The notes under the pieces: generated by a model
Database searches by the model: none
What the model saw: only the letters and a program-made list of their open reading frames with translations
Told to the model about the DNA's origin: nothing
Assembly (NCBI RefSeq): GCF_014524565.1
Contig: NZ_CP060139.1
Location: 2,053,501-2,117,500, forward strand
Source: Croceimicrobium hydrocarbonivorans
GTDB lineage: Bacteria; Bacteroidota; Bacteroidia; Flavobacteriales; Schleiferiaceae
Reading direction: 5' to 3'
DNA length: 64,000 nucleotides
Made by a program: the position numbers and the translations under genes
In this document: one piece after another, positions 1 through 7,877 of the stretch
Position numbering within the stretch: the stretch's first letter is position 1
How the letters are laid out: each line of letters begins with the position of its first letter

Positions 1-1003
1 ATACCACTTGATCCTGGCTGCTTAAACCACTGATGATCTCCACCCAGGGACCATGACTGGCACCTACTTCAATATTTTTAAGCTCAGCTGTTTCGCCATT
101 CACCACAAAAACCTGTGGATTTTGCAGGGAACCGGCTAAGGCATTACGATCTAAGTACAAAGCCTCTTCCTTTTGCTTAAAGTGAAAGTGGGCCGTGGTG
201 TACATGCCAGGCTTCAATTTTTGGGCAGCGGAGTTTAGGAGTTCGATTTCCACATTGTATTTCAAGGAAGCATCCGCTTTCACCGCGATGGCCGAAACTA
301 TACCCTTAAAAGTTTCACCTGCATATAGGTTGCTGCTTATCTCAACCGTATCTCCTTTTTGGATGCGTAAGATATCGCGAGCGGTAAGCTTTACATTGAG
401 TCGCAATTGTTGATCATCAACAATCTCATAAAGCTTTGCACCTCCTCCGATATAGGAGCCTTCCTGAATGAAATCATCGTTGATAAAACCACTGGCAGTA
501 GCGCGGATATAGGTGTTGCTTAAGCGCTTTTGGGCCGATTTGTACTGGGCCTCGGCGTTTTTAAGTCCAATGCCGATATCTTCTAACTGACGCTGCGTAA
601 CGGCATTTTGCTCAGCCAATTTGGAGAAACGCTCCTGATCCGCTTTAAGCTTAAGGTAGTTGGCTTCGGTGGCGGCAACTTCCGCTTCGAGCAGGTCATT
701 TTCTACTTCGGCTAAAAGATCGCCTTTGCTTACGGTGCTTCCTTTTTTACGTAGCACGCGTATTACCCGACCTTGGGTTTCAGAAATTACCATAAGGTCT
801 GTTACCGGCTCCAATTGGCCGTCGGCAGTGGTTTCTTCTTCCAAAATTTTACGACTGGCCTTGGTGGTTTCTACCGGAATGGCATCGCTGCTAATTTCAG
901 AGAGTTTAGCGTTTTCTGCCATTTCCACTTTATTGTTGTAGAGTTGGAAAGCCATCAGGGCCAGGATGGCCACTCCGCTTAAGATTAAAAGAGCTTTTTT
1001 CAT
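1..1003 (-). CDS. Efflux periplasmic adaptor (HlyD/MexA-type membrane fusion protein), 3' end outside window
   Basis: My translation from the ATG at 1003 stays open to the window edge (about 334 codons). It starts with a short basic stretch and one hydrophobic segment (LLILSGVAILALMAF). A lipoyl-like half follows, then an alpha-helical hairpin rich in A, E, K and L, then a second half and a beta-barrel region (ASGFINDDFIQEGSYIGGGA; MYTTAHFHF). This is the order of a membrane fusion protein that links an inner-membrane pump to TolC in the periplasm. It begins 11 nt after the tolC-like gene, so the two form one operon; the pump itself (RND or ABC) should lie beyond the left edge. Family assignment is firm; substrate is unknown. 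Confidence 0.88.
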   Translation of the reverse strand, partial: MKKALLILSGVAILALMAFQLYNNKVEMAENAKLSEISSDAIPVETTKASRKILEEETTADGQLEPVTDLMVISETQGRVIRVLRKKGSTVSKGDLLAEVENDLLEAEVAATEANYLKLKADQERFSKLAEQNAVTQRQLEDIGIGLKNAEAQYKSAQKRLSNTYIRATASGFINDDFIQEGSYIGGGAKLYEIVDDQQLRLNVKLTARDILRIQKGDTVEISSNLYAGETFKGIVSAIAVKADASLKYNVEIELLNSAAQKLKPGMYTTAHFHFKQKEEALYLDRNALAGSLQNPQVFVVNGETAELKNIEVGASHGPWVEIISGLSSQDQVV

Positions 1004-1014
1004 GATCGAATTAT

Positions 1015-2370
1015 TTAGGTGTTTTGAAGTATTTGTTGAATGCGTCCCAAGGATTTAAGCAGATCGAGTTCCGAACGCTTGAATTTGAGAACCTCATTGT
1101 AGTAATTGGTTTGGGCAGAGCGGAAGGCCTGCTCGGCATCCAGTAGTTCGGTAAGGCCGATTACTTCCTCCTGATACATTTGCTGGGATTGCTCGTATAC
1201 CTTGCGGGCCAATTCTTTATTGTCGGCCTGAGCGGATACAGATGCAAAGCTGTATTGCAATTGCTTGCGGGCATTTTCGGTTTGCAGGTCGAGCTGACTA
1301 CTAGCATAGTCTTTTTGCAATTGGAGTTTGTCGATCTGCAATTGATTCTGCTGAATTTTATGGTGCTTGCTGCCGCCATCAAAAATGGGAACCTGCAATT
1401 GCACTCCAATTACCGTTTGTTGGAACCAAGGTTGATTGCCATCAAAGAAATTGAACTCATTGCGTTGGGCTTGCCAGCTTTGTTGACCAAAAAGAGCCAG
1501 GGTAGGATAGTAGCCTGCGCGAGTAACTTCGAGGTTGCGGAGGTTAAGCTTCTTCTGCTTTTCGAGAATTTTAAGCTCAATAGGGCTTTGACTTTCGTAA
1601 CTGGCCAGGCTTAAGCTGAGGTCTTCCAGATCTAAGGGTTCTTCTAGGCTGAGCTCGGCGGTGATGGGTAAACCCATTAAAAGCTTGAGGTAGTTCACCT
1701 GCTGATCGCGTACCGCTCGCAGGGATTGCAATTGGGTGGCCAGATTGGTTTTTTGCACGGTGATCCGGTCCAACTCATTAGCGGTGATCATCTCATTTTG
1801 ATAGCGGGCCAACATCACCTTGCTCATTTTATCAAGGGTCAGCAGGTTGCTGTCTAGAGAGCGAATCTGGGCTTCAATTTCCAGCGATTGATAGTAGGCG
1901 CTGGCCACCTGATAAATAAGATCTTCTTCGGATTTGATTTTGAGCAGGGCATAGAGTTCCCGACTGTCTTTAGCCGCTTTTAAGCCACTAAATAATTCTT
2001 GGCTGTAGAGTAATTGTGAGGCTTTAATGGTTCCACTGGTATTATAGGTGGTACCAAATTGAACCGGAATTTGAGTGCCGGGCATGCCTACAATTTCACC
2101 AGGTAAGAGCTGGGTTGGTAGATTGGGAAAACCTTGAAATTGCCCTTCAGCTTCAATTTGTGGTAGACCGGAACTGCGAATTTCTTTGATTTGATATTCG
2201 GAAATTTCCTGATCATAGGCCGCTTGGCGCAGTTCGGCATTATGCTCCAGAGCAAATTGCAGGGCTTGCTGCAGGCTAAGGCTTTCGTTGGCTGCCTGGG
2301 CCGAGGTGGCGGCGGGCATTAGCATGAGCCCGAGTCCAAAAATGAAGAGCCGGACTGGCTTGATTGTCAT
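1015..2370 (-). CDS. TolC family outer-membrane efflux protein
   Basis: 451 residues, a normal TolC length. A signal peptide ends near residues 24-27 (TSAQA), followed by the TolC opening pattern (LSLQQALQFALEHNAELRQA). Long amphipathic helices with two internally similar halves fit an outer-membrane trimer channel with a periplasmic tunnel. It is first in an operon with the adaptor at 1-1003 and lies next to a MarR/GbsR-type regulator. A dyad at 2405-2428, 35 nt before the start codon, matches the dyad in front of that regulator, so repression by it is likely (inference). Confidence 0.92.
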   Translation of the reverse strand: MTIKPVRLFIFGLGLMLMPAATSAQAANESLSLQQALQFALEHNAELRQAAYDQEISEYQIKEIRSSGLPQIEAEGQFQGFPNLPTQLLPGEIVGMPGTQIPVQFGTTYNTSGTIKASQLLYSQELFSGLKAAKDSRELYALLKIKSEEDLIYQVASAYYQSLEIEAQIRSLDSNLLTLDKMSKVMLARYQNEMITANELDRITVQKTNLATQLQSLRAVRDQQVNYLKLLMGLPITAELSLEEPLDLEDLSLSLASYESQSPIELKILEKQKKLNLRNLEVTRAGYYPTLALFGQQSWQAQRNEFNFFDGNQPWFQQTVIGVQLQVPIFDGGSKHHKIQQNQLQIDKLQLQKDYASSQLDLQTENARKQLQYSFASVSAQADNKELARKVYEQSQQMYQEEVIGLTELLDAEQAFRSAQTNYYNEVLKFKRSELDLLKSLGRIQQILQNT

Positions 2371-2404
2371 AATACTTAGTTTTAGTTTATTCGGTAAAAA
2401 CCAA

Positions 2405-2428
2405 TTAGTTCGGGAAAAAAAGAACTAA
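2405..2428. promoter_or_regulatory. Putative GbsR/MarR operator before tolC
   Basis: Inverted repeat TTAGTTC (2405-2411), a 10-nt A-rich spacer, then GAACTAA (2422-2428). The same arms with one base changed (TTGGTTC/GAACCAA) and the same 10-nt spacing occur at 2948-2971 before the regulator gene. Shared arm sequence and spacing at the two ends of one regulator gene suggest a binding site for that regulator. Confidence 0.6.
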
Positions 2429-2442
2429 AAAGGGAAAATTTT

Positions 2443-2913
2443 TTAGTCTTTAGATTTTTCCCATTTTAAATAAAGTTCGGGTAGGTGTTGATTCATAAAG
2501 CGCATAAAGCTGATGGCATCGCGAAGATTCTCATTAAACTCCGGGGTGTTTTTGGGGCGATTCTCCAAGACCTCCTCTAAAATGGCCGAAACCTGGGTAA
2601 TTCTTTCAAAGGCGGTTTTGGCTTCTTCGCGCCAAGAAACCAAACGGTTTTTAAAATAGCGTTTGCGATCACCAGGCTGAGTGATGTACTCAATCCTATT
2701 CATGGTGAGCAGCATATTGAGCGCATTACTAGTGGCACTTTTACTGAGGTTTAAGGTTTCCCGGATGCTATCAAAACTCAAAGCCAGTTCGGGAGAAACC
2801 ATCAGTAAACCTAAGATCCGAGAAGGGGCAGGGGGAATCCCGCTTTTCTCGTGACTTACGCCCAGTCGCTCAATTAATTCGCGTTGCTTACTGCTTAATT
2901 CTACTTTATTCAT
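2443..2913 (-). CDS. GbsR/MarR-type winged-helix transcriptional regulator
   Basis: 156 residues. The opening (KQRELIERLGVSHEKSGIPP, then RILGLLMVS) is typical of GbsR-like members of the MarR superfamily. A helix-turn-helix follows (SFDSIRETLNLSKSATSNAL) and then a wing (YITQPGDRKRYFKNR). The C-terminal helices should form the dimer. The gene sits immediately upstream of, and on the same strand as, the TolC-adaptor operon, with 72 nt between stop and next start. Operator-like dyads flank it on both sides, suggesting autoregulation and control of efflux. The inducing ligand cannot be told. Confidence 0.87.
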   Translation of the reverse strand: MNKVELSSKQRELIERLGVSHEKSGIPPAPSRILGLLMVSPELALSFDSIRETLNLSKSATSNALNMLLTMNRIEYITQPGDRKRYFKNRLVSWREEAKTAFERITQVSAILEEVLENRPKNTPEFNENLRDAISFMRFMNQHLPELYLKWEKSKD

Positions 2914-2929
2914 CTCTTAAATGATGGTA

Positions 2930-2974
2930 CAAAGGTAATTGGTTTTTTTGGTTCTCAAAAAGAAGAACCAAAAA
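2930..2974 (-). promoter_or_regulatory. Promoter and overlapping operator of the GbsR/MarR regulator
   Basis: On the minus strand a TACCTTTG box (2937-2930) matches the Bacteroidota -7 consensus TAnnTTTG and lies 16 nt before the start codon. The inverted repeat TTTTTGGTTCT (2945-2955) / AGAACCAAAAA (2964-2974) sits directly upstream. A TTTG in its centre is 18 nt from the -7 box, close to the usual -33 spacing. A protein bound there would cover the -33 region. Confidence 0.6.
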
Positions 2975-2983
2975 TTTTTGTTA

Positions 2984-3013
2984 AAAGGGGCAAAACGAAT
3001 GTACTGCCCCTTT
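2984..3013 (-). terminator. Rho-independent terminator of the sigma/anti-sigma operon
   Basis: Perfect 9-bp stem AAAGGGGCA (2984-2992) / TGCCCCTTT (3005-3013) with a 12-nt loop. On the minus strand it follows the stop at 3027 by 13 nt and ends in a T-rich tail. Confidence 0.8.
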
Positions 3014-3026
3014 CAAATGCTTGTGA

Positions 3027-4343
3027 TTAATACAAATTAGCTTTCACCTCATAGCCATTGATCAAGATATGATAAGCTTGTTCTTTTTTATAGATCGGAC
3101 TTTTTTGGCTGAGATTGATCAAAGTATTATTGCCGTTTTTCATCACCTGACCGTCTACTGCTTCTTCAGGGTATTCCAATTTTCCATATTGTAAGGATGC
3201 CTGCAGGTCAAAAATGGCGGCTTCGGTATTGATGGCCACTTTTAGGTATTTACCATTGATGCTAATTTCCCCACCCGGACCTTGAAGCTTGGCAATATTT
3301 AAATCGCATTCATAGCCTTCCAAGCGGTAGTTTTTCTCCAGTCGGCCAATATTGTGCTGAGAGTACTTGCTATTGCCGGCATTAAAATCAATGACAGATC
3401 CAACATTCACTTTATCCTCGTAAGAAACACCCACCGTTATAATATCGGCTTTATCAAATTCAAAGCGGCTGTATTTAGAATTGCTGATGGTTACTGTTTT
3501 AAGCTCTGGAATAGTATAGCGGCATTCATAACTAATCACTACCAACTCCTGCATACGATCGGCACGAACGCTACTGTATTTTAAATTTCCCTCCATGCGA
3601 TCAATGGAAAGCGCTTCAATTTCACTTTCATAAGCTTCTACTTCCAGATTGGCAATTGAGGAGGCTTGTAGGTTGCAATATTTAATGTTCAAAAGCATTT
3701 TGCCTAATTGCTTGGCTTGGAAGTCATTTTCATAGAGCGTTAGTGAACCCTTGTCTATATTTTGAACACTGGCCTTTCCATAATGCAAATTGAGCTCCCC
3801 TTTTTTGATATTATTGACCGCAAACCGGCCACTGTACTGGTTAAGGATAAAGAGGTTTACATCTCCATTAATGCGAAGGTCGCGGTAAGAGTGCTTTATC
3901 TTGAGCTTACCTTGAGTTGGCATTTTGATGTGATATTGAAATTGCACTTCCTCTCGTGAGAAGGTGGTGTTTACGATGATAAAGTCTTCCCAGCCAATTT
4001 TCACTTTACTGGGCATGCAGTGATAGGTATTGATATGTACAGAATTCCCGGATTTGCTTACGCCATCGCTTACCTTTTGCTGAAAGGTTTTCAGGAATTC
4101 CTGGATTTTATCTTCATGTTCCGTTCCGCGGAAGCGAAAAACGGCTTCTACTTCAATTCGCGGTTCATCCCAAACATCGATTAGGACATCGGTATTACTA
4201 GCGTCAATTTCAATGTCGGCATCTACAGCAACATCAATTTTAACATGGGCTGTTTTTTCAATTTTAATGGCCTCCTTGGCCAGCAGCGGTTCCAAGCATA
4301 AGCTGAGGGCCAGACTATAAATTAATGTTTTCATTTTTTGCAT
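3027..4343 (-). CDS. Exported DUF4097-like beta-repeat protein of unknown function
   Basis: Starting at 4343 (MQKMKTLIYSLALSL) gives a clean signal peptide ending near LLAKEA; starting at 4334 (MKTLIYS) is equally good. An ATG further upstream at 4403 would add 20 residues that break the signal peptide, so I reject it. The mature part is about 410 residues of short beta-strands with repeating hydrophobic/polar pattern (LKIKHSYRDLRINGDVN, LNLHYGKASVQNI, LEVEAYESEIEALSI), as in DUF4097/putative adhesin beta-solenoids. The start overlaps the upstream anti-sigma-like gene by 20-29 nt. In this phylum such proteins often accompany ECF sigma factors. I do not know its role. Confidence 0.72.
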   Translation of the reverse strand: MQKMKTLIYSLALSLCLEPLLAKEAIKIEKTAHVKIDVAVDADIEIDASNTDVLIDVWDEPRIEVEAVFRFRGTEHEDKIQEFLKTFQQKVSDGVSKSGNSVHINTYHCMPSKVKIGWEDFIIVNTTFSREEVQFQYHIKMPTQGKLKIKHSYRDLRINGDVNLFILNQYSGRFAVNNIKKGELNLHYGKASVQNIDKGSLTLYENDFQAKQLGKMLLNIKYCNLQASSIANLEVEAYESEIEALSIDRMEGNLKYSSVRADRMQELVVISYECRYTIPELKTVTISNSKYSRFEFDKADIITVGVSYEDKVNVGSVIDFNAGNSKYSQHNIGRLEKNYRLEGYECDLNIAKLQGPGGEISINGKYLKVAINTEAAIFDLQASLQYGKLEYPEEAVDGQVMKNGNNTLINLSQKSPIYKKEQAYHILINGYEVKANLY

Positions 4344-4830
4344 GTTTTTCGTTTCGTTCCAGTTCCATTTGAATGCGCTGTAAGAGGCGCAAACGTTTTT
4401 CATAGTTGTCGATCAGAACTGTGATCAGTTCTTCACGGGGCACCAATTCATCGATATCATCACGATAGCGTTGATTGATTTTTTCCAATTCCGCCAGTTC
4501 CTCAAAAACCCAATCGTATTCGGGCTTTTGCCGAAGTTGATCCAGGTCTAAATGGGATTCAATCATTTTCAAATCGGCTTGATAGCCCTCCTCTTGTTTT
4601 AGAAAGCTCTGAGGCAAGAGGCTTTCGGCTTCGGGTGGCAATTGCTTTTCCGGATAGAACCACCAGATACTGGCACCTAAAATGAAGGCAGCAGCAATGG
4701 TCCAGGGCCTAAAGTTTCGGGGTTTCGATTTTTCGGGAATGGACTTTTTCAGTTCAGACCAAATTCCTTCCGGGGCTTCCGCCTGATCGAATTCAGTGCG
4801 GTGCTCCTTCATCCAATCATCGAGTTTCAT
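4315..4830 (-). CDS. Putative single-pass anti-sigma factor
   Basis: 171 residues: a soluble N-terminal 40 residues, one membrane span (WTIAAAFILGASIWWFY, about 43-59), then a charged, coiled-coil-like C-terminal half with a heptad-like pattern (LITVLIDNYEKRLRLLQRIQMELERN). No zinc-binding HxxxCxxC motif is present, so it is not a ZAS-type anti-sigma factor. Its gene overlaps the sigma factor stop by 14 nt, indicating translational coupling, which is the main reason for the call. It overlaps the next gene too. Confidence 0.65.
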   Translation of the reverse strand: MKLDDWMKEHRTEFDQAEAPEGIWSELKKSIPEKSKPRNFRPWTIAAAFILGASIWWFYPEKQLPPEAESLLPQSFLKQEEGYQADLKMIESHLDLDQLRQKPEYDWVFEELAELEKINQRYRDDIDELVPREELITVLIDNYEKRLRLLQRIQMELERNEKHAKNENINL

Positions 4831-5365
4831 AAGCCGATTTTAAATGATTTTGAAGCAAACTTTTTGCGTAACGCAGCTGGGTCTTGGAGTTGGATAAGCT
4901 CGTATTCAGCTCTTTGGCAATCTCTGCATGACTGTATTCCTCGAGGTAATACAATTGAAAGATTAAGCGGCATCCGGCTGGCAATTGCATGATGGCGGCA
5001 TTGATTTGGCTAAAAGGCAAATCGGGCATTTCCAATTCTTCATCGCTGGATTCGAAGTCGGGAACTTCTTCCAAAGAAATGAAGGGTTTTAAGTCCTGCC
5101 GCAAATGGGCCAGGGCCTTATTAATGGCGATGCGCTTTAACCAGCCACCAAAGGCCAGCTCGTTTTCGAGCGAATCAATCTTTTCGAAGGCCTGGATAAA
5201 GCTGTCCTGCAAAAGGTCTCTGGCAATATCCTCCCGCGGAATAATGCGCAGTATGCTGTTGTAGGTGGCCCGGGAAAAATTCTGGTACAGCTGAAAGCCG
5301 GCCAGTTGATTTCCCTTGCGCATTTGGCGGATAGTCTTCTTAAGGTCGATGCTCATTAGGGGCAT
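4817..5365 (-). CDS. ECF-type sigma-70 family RNA polymerase sigma factor
   Basis: 182 residues (179 if the second ATG at 5356 is used). Region 2 is visible near residues 22-85 (ARDLLQDSFIQAFEKI, then AFGGWLKRIAINKALAHLR), and region 4 near 125-175 (INAAIMQLPAGCRLIFQLYYLEEYSHAEIAKEL) with its helix-turn-helix. This is the short two-domain ECF layout. First gene of a three-gene overlapping operon with the anti-sigma-like membrane protein and a DUF4097-like exported protein, so it probably responds to an envelope signal. Its target promoters are not evident here. Confidence 0.9.
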   Translation of the reverse strand: MPLMSIDLKKTIRQMRKGNQLAGFQLYQNFSRATYNSILRIIPREDIARDLLQDSFIQAFEKIDSLENELAFGGWLKRIAINKALAHLRQDLKPFISLEEVPDFESSDEELEMPDLPFSQINAAIMQLPAGCRLIFQLYYLEEYSHAEIAKELNTSLSNSKTQLRYAKSLLQNHLKSAYETR

Positions 5366-5460
5366 TTACACCCTTAGGATGCAGATGATTTCCAAAGGTT
5401 GTAAAAAGGAGGGAATTTTTTTAAGCCTAAAATTGGCCATGCCCATTAAATGCGGGAAAT

Positions 5461-5493
5461 AAAAAACCCCGTCTCGGAAGAACCAAGACGGGG
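5461..5493 (-). terminator. Rho-independent terminator
   Basis: Perfect 8-bp GC-rich stem CCCCGTCT (5467-5474) / AGACGGGG (5486-5493) followed on the minus strand by six T (5461-5466). It lies 25 nt after the stop of the gene ending at 5519. Confidence 0.88.
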
Positions 5494-5518
5494 CTACCAA
5501 ATGTAACCTACTAATGAA

Positions 5519-7702
5519 CTATTTGGTGATGATCAGTTTCCGGCTCTCAGCGAATTGTTCGTTGGAGACGGTAATAAGGTAAATACCATTTTTCAACATG
5601 CTGAGGTCGAGTTCAGCATGATTTAAATTGCTGGTATTGGTATGTAAAATAGTGCGACCATTAAGATCAGTTACTTGAACAGTATGGGCTTCGCCATTAA
5701 GGCCTTCTAAGCGTACCAAGCCAGTGCTGGGGTTAGGCGCCAGGCTGAAATTGCTCATGCTGTTTTCGCTTAAACCTACATTAGGATCGAATTCAATATC
5801 GTCTACATAATAGGTTTTAGCACCCACGGCAATACCCGGTGTTCCGAAGTTCGGGAATACTACTACCACATCATAGCTTTTGCTTAAATCCAAGGCAGGA
5901 GTACCGGCGCTGTTATTGGCAAAATTGAAGTACAAGGTTTCCCAGGCTCCGGCCACAGTAGTAGTAGCTATAGTTTCGCAAGTGATAGTTCCATCAGCGG
6001 AATTTTCAACCTTCAAGAGGAAGTCGGTACCGGCATCAGGAGACCAAACGCGCATTTTCATGCCAGTTTGATTGGCAACAAAAGGAATGGGGTTTTTCAT
6101 ACCACCAGTGGTTACGGTAATACCGCCCCATACTTCTGCGCCGCCAGATTTGTCGATCTTCAATACCATATTGCTGGCATTGGTTGGATCAGCGGTTAAG
6201 CTATCTGAACAACCACCAAATTCGGTAGTAACATCGTAATCTACATTGGGATCATCGAAGGTGATGGGTAAGTCGATGGTATCCAAATTAGCGGCAGGCA
6301 TAATCACGCCAAAGCTGATATCGTCAATATAATAGGTCTTAGCACCTGCGGTAGCACCATCTACACCGAAGTTGGGGAATACCACTACTTTGTCATAAGT
6401 GTTAGCATAGTTAATAGCCGCGGTTCCGGCTGCTTGATTGCTGAAATCGAATACCAAAGTATCCCAGCCAGCAGCAGTAGTAGTGGTATCTACAGTTTCT
6501 ACTGAAATAGTAGGATCATTAGAATCCTCAATTTTCATTCGCACTTCAATACCTGCATCGGGAGACCAAATGCGCAGACTCATTAAATGGTCATTGGCTG
6601 TGAAAGGTACTGGAGCGGACAATCCATTTTTGGTAACAACAATACCGGCCCAGGTTTGAGCGGCACCGTCCTTGGTAAATTCGGATACCATATTAGTAGG
6701 ATCGGTTGGATCCACTACGATGGTGTCGGTACAACCACCAAATTCGTCACTGCTGTAATCAATGGCAGAATTATCGAAGGTAATGGGTAAAGAAGGTAAA
6801 ACCGGACCGGTAGAAGCAAATTGAATATCGTCTACATAATAGGTTTTAGCACCAGCAGTAGCACCATCCACACCGAAGTTCGGGAATACTACTACCTTAT
6901 CATAGGTATTGGCAAAGTTGATAGCCGCGGTTCCTGAAGCGTTATTGGCAAAATCGAAGGTGAGGGTTTCCCAACCATTAGCCATGGTGGTAGTATCTAC
7001 GGTTTCTACGGAAACTGTAGGATCATTAGCATCCTCAATTTTCATACGTACCTCGATGCCAGCATCAGGAGAGTATACGCGCATGGTCATAGTGGTATTG
7101 CCACTGGCAAAAGGAATAGGATTAGCTAGGCCATTGGCAGAAAGGATAATTCCTGCCCAGGTTTGAGCAGATCCGTCCTTATCGATTTGGGTAACCATAT
7201 TAGTAGGATCAGTAGGATCAGCTACAATGGTATCGGTACATCCACCAAACTCCGAAGACACGTAATTTACATTCGGGTCATCGAAGGTAATGGGGAGGTC
7301 CATTTGACTGGCCGCACCACAAGGGCCGCAGGCTTCCCAACAAACTACATCTAAAATGGTGTCGCCGCTGAAGGTCAAAACGCGGTTAGTAAATCCACCG
7401 GTGGTTATGGTACAAGGTAAACCTTGGGTCAGGTTTTCTTGATCATTCCAACCGTCGATGGTGAATTTATATTCGATAGTTCCTGCTGTTAAAGGAAGGG
7501 CAACCTCCCAAACGCCATCACCATCAGCATCCGACATGGGGTTACATGCGCCACACCAGTTGTTGAAGGTTCCATTTACGTGAGCCGAGGTAAAACCAGT
7601 TCCGGAATAGCCGGCCAGGTCAACCTTAAAGGTCACGGTGTCTGTTTGTGCCGATAGGTTAAAGGCCGCAAACAGAGCCATTAATAAGGTAATCTTTTTC
7701 AT
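5519..7702 (-). CDS. Secreted T9SS cargo with CBM48-like domain and three tandem putative glucan-binding repeats
   Basis: 727 residues. Signal peptide 1-19 (NLSAQ). Residues 21-120 resemble a CBM48/AMPK-type glycogen-binding fold (VNGTFNNWCG, DGDGVWEVALPL, EYKFTIDGW). Three tandem repeats of about 160 residues follow (136-295, 305-464, 478-638); each starts LPITFD, contains EFGGC and W(A/G)GI, and ends with a VVVFPNFG stretch and TYY(V/I)DDI. Residues 650-727 are a T9SS type A sorting domain (NFSLAPNPSTG ... LITVSNEQ). No glycosidase motif is visible. The repeat resembles the C-terminal domain of the SusCD-linked lipoprotein at 23067-24419, so I infer a surface or released beta-glucan binder. 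Its promoter shares an operator with susC. Single gene with its own terminator. Confidence 0.82.
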   Translation of the reverse strand: MKKITLLMALFAAFNLSAQTDTVTFKVDLAGYSGTGFTSAHVNGTFNNWCGACNPMSDADGDGVWEVALPLTAGTIEYKFTIDGWNDQENLTQGLPCTITTGGFTNRVLTFSGDTILDVVCWEACGPCGAASQMDLPITFDDPNVNYVSSEFGGCTDTIVADPTDPTNMVTQIDKDGSAQTWAGIILSANGLANPIPFASGNTTMTMRVYSPDAGIEVRMKIEDANDPTVSVETVDTTTMANGWETLTFDFANNASGTAAINFANTYDKVVVFPNFGVDGATAGAKTYYVDDIQFASTGPVLPSLPITFDNSAIDYSSDEFGGCTDTIVVDPTDPTNMVSEFTKDGAAQTWAGIVVTKNGLSAPVPFTANDHLMSLRIWSPDAGIEVRMKIEDSNDPTISVETVDTTTTAAGWDTLVFDFSNQAAGTAAINYANTYDKVVVFPNFGVDGATAGAKTYYIDDISFGVIMPAANLDTIDLPITFDDPNVDYDVTTEFGGCSDSLTADPTNASNMVLKIDKSGGAEVWGGITVTTGGMKNPIPFVANQTGMKMRVWSPDAGTDFLLKVENSADGTITCETIATTTVAGAWETLYFNFANNSAGTPALDLSKSYDVVVVFPNFGTPGIAVGAKTYYVDDIEFDPNVGLSENSMSNFSLAPNPSTGLVRLEGLNGEAHTVQVTDLNGRTILHTNTSNLNHAELDLSMLKNGIYLITVSNEQFAESRKLIITK
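5789..7297 (-). repeat. Three tandem ~160-codon coding repeats
   Basis: Repeat units cover 7297-6818, 6790-6311 and 6271-5789. The first two are very alike at both protein and DNA level (shared SPDAGIEVRMKIED and FPNFGVDGATAGAKTYY); the third is more divergent. This points to recent duplication of the first pair. Confidence 0.85.
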
Positions 7703-7720
7703 TAGTACTGAATTTGAGCT

Positions 7721-7754
7721 CTAATGTATAACTTTTGGTAAAAATGACATTAAG
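7721..7754 (-). promoter_or_regulatory. Promoter and putative operator of the triple-repeat protein gene
   Basis: Reading the minus strand: operator halves CTTAATGT-N7-ACCAAAAG (7754-7732), 3 nt, then TACATTAG (7728-7721), one base off the TAnnTTTG -7 consensus. The susC promoter has the same arrangement: a CTTTTGGT-N7-ACCAAAAG site, 3 nt, then TACATTTG. The start codon is 19 nt further on. Confidence 0.55.
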
Positions 7755-7816
7755 TAAGCTGAAAAACTTTATTATTGCCTGAAAATGAGCACTAAGTCTT
7801 AAATGTGTGTTTTACA

Positions 7817-7856
7817 CTTTTGGTAGCTTGTACTAAATGAAAATTTGGTATTTTTG
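7817..7856 (+). promoter_or_regulatory. Promoter and putative autoregulatory operator of the Nudix-type regulator operon
   Basis: Operator-like site CTTTTGGT (7817-7824), 7 nt, ACTAAATG (7832-7839); the right half matches 6 of 8 bases of the perfect palindrome at the susC promoter. A -7 box TATTTTTG (7849-7856) fits TAnnTTTG, with TTG at 7828-7830 18 nt upstream as a -33 element inside the operator. The preferred start codon is at 7878. Confidence 0.55.
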
Positions 7857-7877
7857 AAAACGACATCAATCAGAATC

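Noticed and set aside
4344-4403. Upstream start for the DUF4097-like gene
   Set aside because: Twenty added residues would sit before a good signal peptide and lie inside the anti-sigma-like gene.
5519-7702. Triple-repeat protein as a glycoside hydrolase
   Set aside because: No acid/base or nucleophile motif of a known family was visible; the repeats look like binding domains.
7722-7752. Inverted repeat TAATGT-N19-ACATTA in the regulator's upstream region
   Set aside because: Six-base AT-rich arms with a long spacer; the overlapping CTTTTGGT-N7-ACATTAAG reading explains the region better.
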